Shown here one piece after another: positions 50,491 through 62,309 of a DNA stretch of 64,000 nt. Location: contig JBDKTA010000065.1 in NCBI GenBank assembly GCA_039680605.1, positions 1 through 64,000 on the forward strand, read 5' to 3'. The position numbers were made by a program, and so were the translations under genes. The first letter of the stretch is position 1; each line of letters opens with the position of its first letter. The DNA comes from Planctomycetaceae bacterium. Its GTDB lineage: Bacteria; Planctomycetota; Phycisphaerae; SM23-33. The notes under the pieces are model-generated. The model was given only the letters and a program-made list of their open reading frames with translations, was not told the DNA's origin and searched no databases.

Positions 50491-51774
50491 ATGCAGATAG
50501 AATCAGTAATGGAAGGACGATTTTTTACGCTCAACACTATCGTCCGCGTCAACCAAATCGAAGTGAGCCGAGAACAGAACGAAGGTGCTGATGAAACTCG
50601 ATGCCATACTCTCGAGTCAGTCACACAATTCCGCGAGGCGGTCTGCGCTGGCTGGCCGCAGGCAAGGATAACTTGGGCCTTCAGTTGGCGCGCGCTTCAC
50701 TGTAAAGAAGAGAACTACCAGGCAATCCGAGACTACGTCAAACTGTGCCACAACAAATACGGTGATGATGTGACCTTCATCCCCGGCGCCTATTTTGCGA
50801 ATGCATACAACTCTCGGGAACAGGTCAATCGTGATCTTCATGAAGGCCTGCTCCGCGTGTCTGAATTTATGGGCGACGGCTTTCGCCCGACAAGCATCGT
50901 TGCAGGGTTTCTATCCGCGGAAAACCAACAGTACCTGGCAGAGAAAGAGAACATTCACGTCTGCCAGGGCAACATCTGGAGTCAATACGCGATCGACAAC
51001 CAGGACGGGGACGGATCAATCTGTTACCCCTATTATCCGTCCATGGAGCACTTCTGCAAACCCGCGCAAGGAACAGCCGATTTTATCGACTGTGTTAATC
51101 TCGACGGCTGGACGATGGATTTTCTGGCTGCCAGACGAGAAGGTTTCAAGGACGGTTTCAACAGTCGCATGGGGGTGGGTCCTATTGAAACCATCGGGGC
51201 TTTCGGCCCTGAAATTGGCCTGCAACAGATCATGGCAACGACGGCGATGCATTTCGATGATAGTCTATCCCGCAACGGTTTTGCCTGGGTTACCTGCTGC
51301 TGGGAAATCTGCCTGGTCGACCAGATCGGCCACCTCGAAGTGCTGACGGAGTGGTTGTCAGAGATCCGTAGACGCTGGCCGAATGCTGCATGCCTCACAC
51401 AGGGCGACTTCGGCTTGCTTTGGCGACAACAGTTCAAAGACAACGACCGCATCGATTACCGCTTTGTCCAACGCGGAACAGGCATAGGCGGCTCCGACAA
51501 GGACAAGGAGATCTGCTGGTTTATGAACAAGGCTTTCCGACTTGCGTTTCTGCGCGAGTGCCAGACCGACGGTCCATCGCAGATCATTGATTTTACGCGC
51601 TATGGGGCACCCGCTGAAGAGCCGCACGACATGACTCGCCGTTGGAGTCTACTGGGGCAAATCAACCAGAAACAGACACGTCCGCAAGACAAGCCCGTGT
51701 TACTTCGCGAGTTGGCTCAAGAGGACAGAGATCTGATATTTCACAAATACCCAGACCTGAAACTATGGCTTTAA
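50491..51774 (+). CDS. uncharacterised protein, possibly DUF3863-like
   Basis: The 427 residues are soluble, with many Trp, Tyr and Cys. Text such as M-E-G-R-F-F-T-L-N-T-I-V-R-V-N-Q and D-G-W-T-M-D-F-L-A-A-R-R-E-G suggests a TIM-barrel or deacetylase-like glycan enzyme. I recall similar sequences as DUF3863 in Bacteroidetes but cannot verify it. There is no signal peptide. Codon use and GC are clearly lower than in the flanking genes, pointing to horizontal transfer. It has its own good promoter. Only the existence of the gene is secure. Confidence 0.7.
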   Translation: MQIESVMEGRFFTLNTIVRVNQIEVSREQNEGADETRCHTLESVTQFREAVCAGWPQARITWAFSWRALHCKEENYQAIRDYVKLCHNKYGDDVTFIPGAYFANAYNSREQVNRDLHEGLLRVSEFMGDGFRPTSIVAGFLSAENQQYLAEKENIHVCQGNIWSQYAIDNQDGDGSICYPYYPSMEHFCKPAQGTADFIDCVNLDGWTMDFLAARREGFKDGFNSRMGVGPIETIGAFGPEIGLQQIMATTAMHFDDSLSRNGFAWVTCCWEICLVDQIGHLEVLTEWLSEIRRRWPNAACLTQGDFGLLWRQQFKDNDRIDYRFVQRGTGIGGSDKDKEICWFMNKAFRLAFLRECQTDGPSQIIDFTRYGAPAEEPHDMTRRWSLLGQINQKQTRPQDKPVLLRELAQEDRDLIFHKYPDLKLWL

Positions 51775-52454
51775 CGGGGGTCAGGGGCTTTAACGACGTC
51801 AGGTACTAGCATGGGCATCTTGCCCATGAGTAGCACGGGCGTCCCGCCCGTGCAGGTTGCCGGGACATGGCCGGGCCCTTCGACAGGCTCAGGATGAAGC
51901 GGGCATGCGACTCCCGGGGGGGAGACGCCCGTGCTACGACGCAGAGGCGCAATCTTCAAAACCTTTGTGGTCTCTGTGCCCTCTGTGGCAAGGTTGCTTC
52001 TGGTTTAGGGTACAAGGTTCATGTTCGACTGTGGCCTGGTCAGCAATCATGGAACATGTCCGTGGCACGTCGTGCGGCAAACGCGCGGGGCAAGCCCCGC
52101 CGCTAACGACGGAGCGTAACGGTAATCTGGAATCTGACGTTGTCTATTTCGCCGGAGGCTGCTGGCCTACTAGTAAGCACTGATTGGTGTATCATAAGGC
52201 AATAGTAATAGCTTACCTTCCCTGCAAGTAGCTGTGAAAAGTACAACAAAGTGCAAGGAAGTGGAATTGTGGTACAGCGCGTACCGCTTTGGGGCGGCGG
52301 TGCAGGTGAAATGCGTTGTCGCCACTGAAGGGCGGGGATGGGAATTTTCCCTAAGGTCTTTCCGCCAGCGGCCCGATGTACTCCACAGGTTGGCTTGGGC
52401 GCCTTGGGAATGACTTGCGCTGTCGATTGCGCGGGTCGTCGGCAGAGGAACTGC
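51775..52454. other. repeat-filled gap before the sensor kinase
   Basis: Palindromes: GCATGGGCATCTTGCCCATG (51811), GCACGGGCGTCCCGCCCGTG (51835), CCCTTCGACAGGCTCAGGA (51877) and GCGGGGCAAGCCCCGC (52078). A CTCTGTGGCAAGG fragment lies near 51985. From about 52170 to 52454 is the leader of the kinase gene. I see no gene. Confidence 0.6.
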
Positions 52455-55208
<2,754 letters not shown>

Positions 55209-55302
55209 ACGCTGAAGGCTCGCTCAGGCGCGCCGCGGCGGATATCATGCCCCCTGCCGCCGGAAGTGCCGGCGACTGAACCTGACGCAAGGGAGTCTGT
55301 CG

Positions 55303-56481
55303 ATGGATCTGTTTCGTAAGGGTGGCGCGCGGGTGTCGCGGTGGGCGAGTTTTGAGAATCCCTCGGCCGCCGCGGGCGCCGCCGGGCGCGCCAACCGCGG
55401 GGCCAAAGGGTCGCCTTGCGCGAGCCTGGCGGCGGGACAGACGCTCACGCTGCTGGACGTCCAGGGCAGCGGACTGATCGGGCGGATCTGGCTGACCCTC
55501 AACGAACGCTCGCCCGAGACGCTGCGGGCGTGCCGCCTGGAGATGTGGTGGGACGGCCAAGCCGAACCCGCCGTCGCGGTGCCGCTGAGCGATTTCTTCG
55601 GCGTGGGCCTGGGCCGCATGGCCGCTTTCGAGAGCGAGCTGTTCGCCAACCCCGAGGGGCGCAACTTTCTGAGCTTCGTGCCGATGCCCTTCCGCCGCGC
55701 GGCCCGCATCGCCGTCACCAACGAGTCGCCCGCGGACCTGACGCTGTTCTACGACGTGGAACTCCTGCTCGACGTGCCCCACGACGAGGATGTGATGTAC
55801 CTGCACGCCTACTGGCGGCGCGAGCGCCCCAACGCGCTGGGGGCCAACTTCGAGATCCTGCCCCGCGTCGAAGGCGCGGGACGGTTCCTCGGCTGCAATA
55901 TCGGCGTGATTGTCGACAGCCGCTACCAGCACGCATGGTTCGGCGAGGGCGAGGTCAAGATGTGGCTCGACGGCGACAGCGAGCTTCCCACCATCTGCGG
56001 GACCGGGCTTGAGGATTACGTCGGCACGAGCTGGGGGCTGGGCAAGTTCGCCCACCGCGTGCAGGGCTGCCCCATCGCCGAGGCCGACACCCGCCAGTAC
56101 TGCTTCTACCGCTATCACACCGATAGCCCGATCTACTTCTACCGCAACTGCCGCGTGGCGATCCAGACCATCGGCGGATCGATGCGCGAGCACGTCGTCA
56201 AACTCCAGCACGGCGGCGTGCCGCTGGTTCCCGTGACCTGCGCGACCCTCGACGGCAAGCAGTACATCCCGCTGATGGAGCGGGCGACCCAACCCACCGA
56301 CGCCGCCGACGCCTCGTTGCCCGACGGGTGGTACAACTTCTTCCGTCAGGACGACTGGTCTGCCACCGCATACGTCTACCTCGACCGCCCCGGCGGATGC
56401 GGCGCGCCCCTCGCGCCGCCGGATCATCGCACCGGCGCCCTGCGAACCGACATCAAAGGCACCGAGCGCGCGGACGTATGA
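55303..56481 (+). CDS. glycoside hydrolase family 172 (DUF2961) protein
   Basis: The 392 residues match the DUF2961/GH172 double jelly-roll family (D-fructosidases, arabinofuranosidases). G-S-G-L-I-G-R-I-W-L-T at the start, then the diagnostic L-P-T-I-C-G-T-G-L-E-D-Y-V-G-T-S-W-G with the putative catalytic Glu, and Y-R-Y-H-T-D-S-P-I-Y-F at the C-terminal side. No signal peptide, so probably cytoplasmic. AAGGGAG precedes the ATG. The stop is only 18 bases from the convergent PEP-CTERM gene. Confidence 0.87.
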   Translation: MDLFRKGGARVSRWASFENPSAAAGAAGRANRGAKGSPCASLAAGQTLTLLDVQGSGLIGRIWLTLNERSPETLRACRLEMWWDGQAEPAVAVPLSDFFGVGLGRMAAFESELFANPEGRNFLSFVPMPFRRAARIAVTNESPADLTLFYDVELLLDVPHDEDVMYLHAYWRRERPNALGANFEILPRVEGAGRFLGCNIGVIVDSRYQHAWFGEGEVKMWLDGDSELPTICGTGLEDYVGTSWGLGKFAHRVQGCPIAEADTRQYCFYRYHTDSPIYFYRNCRVAIQTIGGSMREHVVKLQHGGVPLVPVTCATLDGKQYIPLMERATQPTDAADASLPDGWYNFFRQDDWSATAYVYLDRPGGCGAPLAPPDHRTGALRTDIKGTERADV

Positions 56482-56498
56482 AGATCGGTCCCCGGTGG

Positions 56499-58592
56499 TC
56501 ACCTGCGGCGCAGCAGCGCCAGAAGGCCTCCGGCCAGGATGAAGGCCAGCGTCGTCGGCTCGGGAATGGCGCTGACGGCGAACTCGCTGTTGTGGTCGAG
56601 GACGGCCCAGACGACGTTGGCGTCGGTGTCGACGCCCCAGTAGCCCAGCGTGAAGTCCTCGGCTGCATCGTAGGCCCCGAGCCCGCGGAACAGCGGCGTG
56701 TTGCCCGCACCGAAGTTGCCGTCGACGGGATTGACCCACAGGCCGCTGCCATTCTTCCAGGCCATCCGCAGCCCGCCGGCCGAGGCCAGCGTGCGTTCTT
56801 GCAGGTCGCCGCCCAGAAGCGAATCGTCATAGGAAAGCTGCATCACATAGACGTCGCCGTTGGTGTCGCCCAGCGTCAGCACGTCGCTGATCAAGGCGAT
56901 ATCGTTGGCGTCCGCGTCGCGCCAGATCGTCTGCACGGTGCGCTGCGAGCTGAAAATGCCATCCAGCAGCGTCACCACCGTGCCGCGAGACTTGTCGCTG
57001 ATGCTGGAGAGTTTTTCCTCCAGATCGCCCAGGTCGATATCGGCCGCCACTACGGATGACAGGTGCCCGGTGTTGCCGGTCACCACCTCCTGCAGCGACC
57101 AGACCAGTTGGGTCGCGCTGAGCAGGTCCGCCCCCAGCAGCGCCGGGTCCGTCGCGACCTGCATCGTCAACGTGCCCTTGTGCGAGCCGTTGAGCTGTCC
57201 GGTCGCATCGAATTGCACAGTCCCGCTGAAGGCCTGGGCGGTTGTCGTCACCACGCCCGTCTGCGTAACGCCGCTGGTCAGGCCCGCAACCGACCAGCCG
57301 TCTCCGCTGACCTGGTAGCTCTCCAGAACCGCGCTGGCCCGCTGGCCCAAGGCCCCGTTGTCGCTGGAGGCGGCATTGGTGACCGTGGCCAGGCCGCCGT
57401 CGCCCAACTTGCCCGTATTGGCCGATACCGCCGCCGCCTGATACACCTGAGCCGTCACCGCAATCGTGTCGGCGGCGTCGTCGCTGCCCTGACCGGACGC
57501 GGCGCTGGTGGCGGCCAGATTGTCGATCGTCACCGACAGCGTCTTGGACCCGCTGACGCCCGAGCCCGCCGGCGCGGTCGTCAGGTCGATCGCCAGCGTC
57601 TCGGTCTGACTGCCTTCGGCGATGCTGCCGTCGGCGGTGACCGTTAGACCGGCGGAGGATGCGGCGGAGTACGTGGTGGCGCGAAGGCCGGTCTTATTCA
57701 GATCGACGTTGACGGCCGCGGGGTCATACCCAACGAGCATGCCCCCCAGGTTCAGCGAGGCCGGGGCGGTGACGACCGTATCGTTCAGCGGCGCCGCGTG
57801 GGGCGCCACTTCGGCGTACGTCGTGGCCAGGCGAAGTTCGTCGATGAACCCGTCGTTGGATTGGCTGAAATACAGGCCAACCTGGTTGAACGTGAAGTCG
57901 GCGATACTCGTGCCCGAGGCGCCATTGCTGGCGGCGCTCTTGACCGGCGTGGCATCGAGGTTCGGGTTGATCCAGAGCCAGGCGGTTTCAACGCCGGCCT
58001 TGAAGTCGATCTGGACGACGAGAAAGTCCTGGTTGTCGCCAGCGGCGACGCCGGAGTTGTACTTCAGCCCGCCCTGGTCGTAGATCGTCCAGTTGGCCTG
58101 CGAGACCGAACCATTGCCCTGTCCGACGAAGAACTTGTCGCCCAGCGAGATGTTGGTCTTCTGCGATCCGGCGGCGCCCTCGATCAGCGCGCTGAGCCAG
58201 ACGGTCGTGCCGCCGGAGCCCCAGGTGCTGCTGAGGTTTCGCTCGGCGTTCTTGGTGCTCGATGCGGTGCTGCCGACGTGCCCGCCGGCCGCCATCAGCG
58301 TGTTGCCCAGCAAATCAGTGTACGTCAGGGTTCCCGGGACGATCACGATGGGCTGGTTGTCGCCGCCCCAGGCGCCGCTCCAGGCGCCCGATCCGCCGTT
58401 TTCGCCCTTGAGCCCGCCGGCGGCGTAGTCGAACGAATCGGCGGCAACCGGTTCGGCGCGGGCGACCGGGGCCGCCATCGCTATCGCCATCAGCGAGAGA
58501 ACGGTCATCAGCCCGCCCCGGCAGAGTGTGCTTGAAAGGGGCCCCAAGAGAGATTTCATGAACACGATCGCCCGTTTCATCTTCCCGTTCAT
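56499..58592 (-). CDS. large PEP-CTERM surface protein with LamG-like N-domain
   Basis: The 697 residues have a signal peptide ending V-A-R-A, with cleavage near residue 46. A LamG/concanavalin-like domain follows (about 48-265; A-D-S-F-D-Y-A-A-G...F-I-D-E-L-R-L). The middle (about 270-470) is Ala/Thr/Gly-rich beta repeats typical of choice-of-anchor proteins. The tail IPEPTTLAFILAGGLLALLRRR is a PEP-CTERM sorting signal. An exosortase outside the window would process it. A second ATG twelve bases downstream is an alternative start. It shares no leader similarity with the PEP-CTERM genes at 62.3-63.8 kb. Confidence 0.85.
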   Translation of the reverse strand: MNGKMKRAIVFMKSLLGPLSSTLCRGGLMTVLSLMAIAMAAPVARAEPVAADSFDYAAGGLKGENGGSGAWSGAWGGDNQPIVIVPGTLTYTDLLGNTLMAAGGHVGSTASSTKNAERNLSSTWGSGGTTVWLSALIEGAAGSQKTNISLGDKFFVGQGNGSVSQANWTIYDQGGLKYNSGVAAGDNQDFLVVQIDFKAGVETAWLWINPNLDATPVKSAASNGASGTSIADFTFNQVGLYFSQSNDGFIDELRLATTYAEVAPHAAPLNDTVVTAPASLNLGGMLVGYDPAAVNVDLNKTGLRATTYSAASSAGLTVTADGSIAEGSQTETLAIDLTTAPAGSGVSGSKTLSVTIDNLAATSAASGQGSDDAADTIAVTAQVYQAAAVSANTGKLGDGGLATVTNAASSDNGALGQRASAVLESYQVSGDGWSVAGLTSGVTQTGVVTTTAQAFSGTVQFDATGQLNGSHKGTLTMQVATDPALLGADLLSATQLVWSLQEVVTGNTGHLSSVVAADIDLGDLEEKLSSISDKSRGTVVTLLDGIFSSQRTVQTIWRDADANDIALISDVLTLGDTNGDVYVMQLSYDDSLLGGDLQERTLASAGGLRMAWKNGSGLWVNPVDGNFGAGNTPLFRGLGAYDAAEDFTLGYWGVDTDANVVWAVLDHNSEFAVSAIPEPTTLAFILAGGLLALLRRR

Positions 58593-58816
58593 TGCGCAAA
58601 GCCCCTGGCTAAAGAGTCACGATGTCCGATGCAACTACCCATGTGTCCGGCGCTGGCGCTGAAATGAACCGCCAATCGCAAAATAGTCTAGCGCGGCAGG
58701 AGGCTTCTCTCCAAAATTCCAGAAGAAATTAAGGCGGCCGTCCGGGCTCTTTTGCCCGGGCGGTCTCGCGATAGTGGCGGCGGAAGAGTATCCTTAATAA
58801 AGTGACGGCGCACGAC

Positions 58817-59317
58817 ATGGACAATCCGCCGGCCTTCTTCTGCGACGCGATGCTGGGCGGTCTGGCGCGCTGGCTGCGGGCGGCGGGGTATGACGCGGCG
58901 TACGAGTACGGGATCGACGATGGCGAGCTCATCGCGGCCGCAGCGGGGCAGGGGCGTACCATTCTTTCCAGCGACGGTCCGCTGTTCGACCGCAATATCA
59001 TCCGCGGCGGCGGCGTGGCGGCGCTGTTCGTGCCGCGACAGCTCGACAAGTTCACGCAGTTGCAGTTCGTGATGCGGAGTCTGGCCCTGCCGCTGCGCCC
59101 GCCGCGCTGCATGGCCTGCGGCGGCGAGCTGGCGGAGATTCCCAAGCACGCCGCGGCCGACGAGGCCCCGCCGCTGGCGTACCGCAACTGCGACCAGTTC
59201 TGGCGATGCACGCGCTGCAGCAGACTCTTGTGGCACGGGACGCATTGGCAGAAAATCGTGGCAAAGCTGGGAAGTTTGGGAACCGGGAATAGGGAACCGG
59301 GAACCGATGGGGGATAA
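58817..59317 (+). CDS. Mut7-C family RNase-like protein
   Basis: From the ATG at 58817, 166 residues (a GTG at 58802 is possible). The N-terminal PIN-like Mut7-C domain reads F-F-C-D-A-M-L-G-G-L-A-R-W-L-R-A-A-G-Y-D and then I-L-S-S-D-G-P-L-F. Asp residues likely bind metal. The C-terminal zinc ribbon has C-x-x-C-G-G and C-x-x-C-S. Family members are presumed ribonucleases. The final residues (GNREPGTDGG) derive from a GGAACCGGGAA-type simple repeat. It precedes an HD-domain gene on the same strand. Confidence 0.85.
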   Translation: MDNPPAFFCDAMLGGLARWLRAAGYDAAYEYGIDDGELIAAAAGQGRTILSSDGPLFDRNIIRGGGVAALFVPRQLDKFTQLQFVMRSLALPLRPPRCMACGGELAEIPKHAAADEAPPLAYRNCDQFWRCTRCSRLLWHGTHWQKIVAKLGSLGTGNREPGTDGG

Positions 59318-59409
59318 GGGTCATTCTGCCCCGGAGGTCCTTGCAGTCCCTGCAGTCGCTTATGTCCTTTCCCCTTGCCCCTCCTTGACGAAAGTACGAG
59401 GATACTGCC

Positions 59410-59901
59410 ATGGAAGATTCCTTACGCCGGCAGTTGCTGGCCGCTTTGCGGCGCGAGTTTGCCGACGACGGCGGCAACATCGAGCACGCCCTGGCCGTGC
59501 TGGCATACGCCCAGGCCATCCTCCAGGACGAGGACGGCGACGCCACGGTCGTCGAGGCCGCCGCCATCCTGCACGACATTGGCGTAGCCGAGGCGCGGCG
59601 GAAGTTCGGACGCTGCGACTGGCAGTTGCAGGAGTCCGAGGGTCCGCCTCTGGCGCGGCGGATCATGCAGGACCTGCGGATGGATGAGAGCGCCATCGAC
59701 CACGTCTGCCGCATTGTCGGCTCGCACCACAGCGCCAAAGACATCGACACGCCCGAGTTCCGCATCCTCTGGGACGCCGACGCTCTGGTGAACCTCGCCG
59801 GCCCGGCCAAAACGTTGCCGCGCGAAGAGCTGGCCGCCAAGATCGAAGAAGTCTTCCGCACGCCCACAGGAAAGGCGCTGGCGCGGCGGCGGTGGGAATA
59901 A
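59410..59901 (+). CDS. HD-domain phosphohydrolase
   Basis: The 163 residues hold one HD domain: His in [12 protein letters not shown], the H-D pair in [13 protein letters not shown]-x-x-S-A-K-D (SHHSAKD) and the last Asp in L-W-D-A-D-A-L. Such proteins hydrolyse nucleotides or phosphate esters with a divalent metal. The substrate cannot be told from sequence. CGAGGA precedes the ATG by about 8 bases. Possibly co-transcribed with the Mut7-C gene. Confidence 0.85.
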   Translation: MEDSLRRQLLAALRREFADDGGNIEHALAVLAYAQAILQDEDGDATVVEAAAILHDIGVAEARRKFGRCDWQLQESEGPPLARRIMQDLRMDESAIDHVCRIVGSHHSAKDIDTPEFRILWDADALVNLAGPAKTLPREELAAKIEEVFRTPTGKALARRRWE

Positions 59902-59941
59902 ATGGGACAGCGAAAGCTCTGCTCTGGTAGAAAAGAAAGAC

Positions 59942-60115
59942 ATGTCGGGAAAGAACATCACGATAGACCTTGAGGCATACAATCTTCTTGCCGCTGATAA
60001 GCGACCCGGAGAATCCTTTAGCAAAGTGATCAAGCGTCGGATGGGTCGGCGATCGCCACAGGTCTTTTCAAAAAACCGCATAACTCCGCGGACGGCTAGA
60101 TCAGCAAAGATCTGA
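59942..60115 (+). CDS. orphan VapB-type antitoxin, C-terminally altered
   Basis: A 57-codon gene: the N-terminal 33 residues, [13 protein letters not shown]...[13 protein letters not shown], match the VapB antitoxin family of COG1753/DUF217 type. After residue 34 the expected acidic toxin-binding tail is replaced by basic, unrelated residues ([11 protein letters not shown]), as after a frameshift or deletion. No PIN-domain VapC toxin follows. Its codon use and lower GC differ from its neighbours. Likely a relic of a lost toxin-antitoxin pair. Confidence 0.65.
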   Translation: MSGKNITIDLEAYNLLAADKRPGESFSKVIKRRMGRRSPQVFSKNRITPRTARSAKI

Positions 60116-60141
60116 ATGTTGTTGATTCCAAGGAAACCAGT

Positions 60142-60870
60142 ATGACAAGCGATCTGCCCCTGAGCGTTCAGATGCAGTTCCTTCGGCCCGGTCAGCTTGA
60201 GGCTGCGGCTCGGGCGTTTCCGGTGGTGTACGTGCCGTTCGGGCTGATCGAGTGGCACGGGCGGCATTTGCCGCTGGGCAACGACGCGCTCAAAGCCCAC
60301 GCGTTCCTGGTCAAGACGGCCGAAAAGTTCGGCGGCGTGGTGTACCCGCCGGTGTACTTCCATGCCGGGTTCGACCAGCAGCATCTCGTGCCGGTGATCA
60401 GCCAGCTCTTCGCCCAGCTCAAGGCCACCGGGTTTCGCGTGATCATCGGCGTCTCGGGGCATAACATCCCCGAGCAGGTCGCGATGATCGAAAACGCGCT
60501 GGCCGACGTGACGGCCGACGGCGAATGCGCGGGCGTGGGCCTGTGGGAGATGACGCTCAGCAAGTGCGCTGAATCCGACAGCGACCATGCGGCCAAGTGG
60601 GAGACGTCGAACATGATGTTCTTCTACAGCGATCTGGTGGAGATGGGCGAGTTGGGCGAGGGCGAGATCACGCTCGACATGTCGCCGCCACACGGGATCG
60701 GCGGGCTCGATCCGCGCCGCCATGCGTCGGCGGAAGTCGGCCGGCGCAACGTGGAACTGGCCGCCGACGCACTGGGACGCAAGGCTCAGGAACTGCTCAA
60801 TTCGCTGCCGCCTGAGAAACGCGCCTTCAACCTGCCGGCGATCGTGCCGGGGCAGTGGTGGCTGGTTTAA
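60142..60870 (+). CDS. creatininase family amidohydrolase
   Basis: The 242 residues contain the metal-binding core V-P-F-G-L-I-E-W-H-G-R-H-L-P-L-G-N-D of the creatininase/MftE fold (Glu, His, Asp ligands). I-I-G-V-S-G-H-N and the later S-P-P-H-G-I-G-G follow. Members cleave cyclic amides or act in formamide metabolism and peptide-cofactor maturation. No mycofactocin genes are near, so the substrate is unknown. It begins 26 bases after the antitoxin relic. Confidence 0.88.
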   Translation: MTSDLPLSVQMQFLRPGQLEAAARAFPVVYVPFGLIEWHGRHLPLGNDALKAHAFLVKTAEKFGGVVYPPVYFHAGFDQQHLVPVISQLFAQLKATGFRVIIGVSGHNIPEQVAMIENALADVTADGECAGVGLWEMTLSKCAESDSDHAAKWETSNMMFFYSDLVEMGELGEGEITLDMSPPHGIGGLDPRRHASAEVGRRNVELAADALGRKAQELLNSLPPEKRAFNLPAIVPGQWWLV

Positions 60871-60926
60871 GAGCAGGCTCAACAACTGCCAAGCCGCAAG
60901 CGGTTCAAGGTCCGCACGCATGGTCC

Positions 60927-61526
60927 CTACTGCGCCGCCGCCGGCGCGGGCGCGGTGGTCGGGGTGGGGGCGTTATAGGCCTTGAACGACTCGGCGTGCA
61001 TCCAGTACGCCATGCCCGCCGTCAAAGCCCACACAGCCGCTGCCGCAAGCACCACCACCGCTGCCAGGGTGCGAAGGGTCGCCGACTGGCGGACGCACAG
61101 CACGAAGCCCAGCAGCACTCCGCCGACGCCGGTGAGGATGAATCCCAGGCCTGACAGCAGCGACATCTGCGTCAGGTCCAGGTGGATGATTCGCGCCCCG
61201 AGCAGGATCGCCGCCAAACCGGCCACGAACGCATAGATGGACGTCGGCCTCAGGCTCCAGCCGGCGCCCAGGGCCAGCGCGGCGGCAAGATACACCGCCC
61301 CGAAGAGGACGGACATTTCGCCGTAGAGGCTGTTGTAGGGTCCGGGCACCGGCCAGGTCCAGCACATGTGCAAGCCCGCCGCCATGGCGATCAGTCCGGT
61401 GACTGCGAACGGCGGCGCCCATGATCTGGTATCTTCCTTGCCCAGCCCGCGGGCGTAGAACCACGCCAGCACGAGCAGCCCAGCGGTCATGTTGGCCAGC
61501 AGCAACGTGACGTAATCGATGAACAT
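60927..61526 (-). CDS. DUF981 family membrane protein
   Basis: The 199 residues have six hydrophobic helices. The N-terminus MFIDYVTLLLANMTAGLLVL and the segment G-L-H-M-C-W-T-W-P-V-P-G-P-Y-N-S fit DUF981, a family of small inner-membrane proteins of unknown function. The C-terminal tail is Ala/Pro/Thr-rich. No Shine-Dalgarno stronger than GGAGAGG is needed (present about 8 bases upstream). Confidence 0.8.
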   Translation of the reverse strand: MFIDYVTLLLANMTAGLLVLAWFYARGLGKEDTRSWAPPFAVTGLIAMAAGLHMCWTWPVPGPYNSLYGEMSVLFGAVYLAAALALGAGWSLRPTSIYAFVAGLAAILLGARIIHLDLTQMSLLSGLGFILTGVGGVLLGFVLCVRQSATLRTLAAVVVLAAAAVWALTAGMAYWMHAESFKAYNAPTPTTAPAPAAAQ

Positions 61527-62244
61527 GAGCCTCTCCTTCCGTGAGTATCTTAGGCGGGCAGATTCGTCGCTGGCGCAGGGGGTTTTGCACTTTTTTCGCG
61601 GTGAAATTGGCCCGGGCGAAAGCGAATCGTATGGTTGCTGCAGATGGCCTGGCGGATCGAGGTTGCGTCACGCGAGGCCTTCTGGCAACGCGGCATGGGC
61701 GCTTGACGGCTGTGCGGGTCTGGCCCTTCGTGCTGCGGTTCGCCCGCCTGTTCGGAGCGGATTGCGGCGCGTCGGCGCCAGGCTCGCCGGCGTGGCGCGT
61801 GCGGTTGTTTCTGCCGGCGTTTCGGCGGCGGGTCCGGGGTCGTTTCGCGCGACTCAGCCCTTTGCGGCTTGGACCTTTTCCCCGCGGCGCGGCGGATGCA
61901 TCCGGCGCGCCCGGGCGTCCGGGCTGCGTTGCCAGGCGGCTTGGCGGGGATCGGCGCTGAGGGGCGCCGGTGGCGACACGGCGGCGTGTCGCCGGCGCCG
62001 GGGTCGTCTGGGAGAGTCAGGAGGTGCGGCCGGTGCGGTTCGTCTTGCAGGGCGAGCGGCAACCGTGCCGCGATCTGTGGCGGAGCGCCGCTTGAGGAAG
62101 ATCAGTGCGCGGCGGCGCTGGAAGGAAGGAAAGCACTGCTGTCTGGAGGAGGAGGTTTCGGTCGGCCGCATGAACGGCCAGGGATCGTGAGGGAGATGTG
62201 CGAGGGGCGCCGCCGTGGTGCGGCGTCATCAGAAGAGAGAGGAA
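61527..62244. other. GC-rich intergenic region without recognisable gene
   Basis: Several long open frames exist here on both strands, but all read as compositionally biased Arg/Ala/Pro sequence with no domain-like pattern. I see no gene. It contains hairpins such as GGCGACACGGCGGCGTGTCGCC (61973-61994, two GGCGACACG arms) and may hold a promoter or untranslated leader for the PEP-CTERM pair downstream. Confidence 0.45.
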
Positions 62245-62309
62245 GTGTCGCCGTCCGAGGCTCGCGGCCGGCGAGGAGGGATCGAGCCACATTGCCCCTG
62301 GAGGCAAAA
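62245..62309 (+). promoter_or_regulatory. conserved 5' leader, copy A (Shine-Dalgarno in a hairpin)
   Basis: GTGTCGCCGTCCGAGGCTCG begins a block of about 63 bases repeated nearly exactly at 63002-63064. Its last part TTGCC-CCTGGA-GGCAA folds into a 5-bp stem that encloses the GGAGG ribosome binding site. CTCGC-GGCCG-GCGAG is a second stem. The ATG follows 4 bases after the block. Confidence 0.65.

Noticed and set aside
58736-58770. Hairpin CCGGGC-TCTTTT-GCCCGG as a terminator
   Set aside because: It lacks a T-run on either side and lies upstream of both flanking genes, so it fits a REP-like palindrome better.
61519-62190. Long open frames on both strands upstream of the PEP-CTERM pair
   Set aside because: They read as Arg/Ala/Pro-biased sequence with no domain pattern, and overlapping frames on both strands are equally long, as expected from high GC alone.
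62245-62309. Known cyclic di-GMP or cobalamin riboswitch in the PEP-CTERM leader
   Set aside because: The conserved riboswitch core sequences I know are not present, so I describe only the observed stems.
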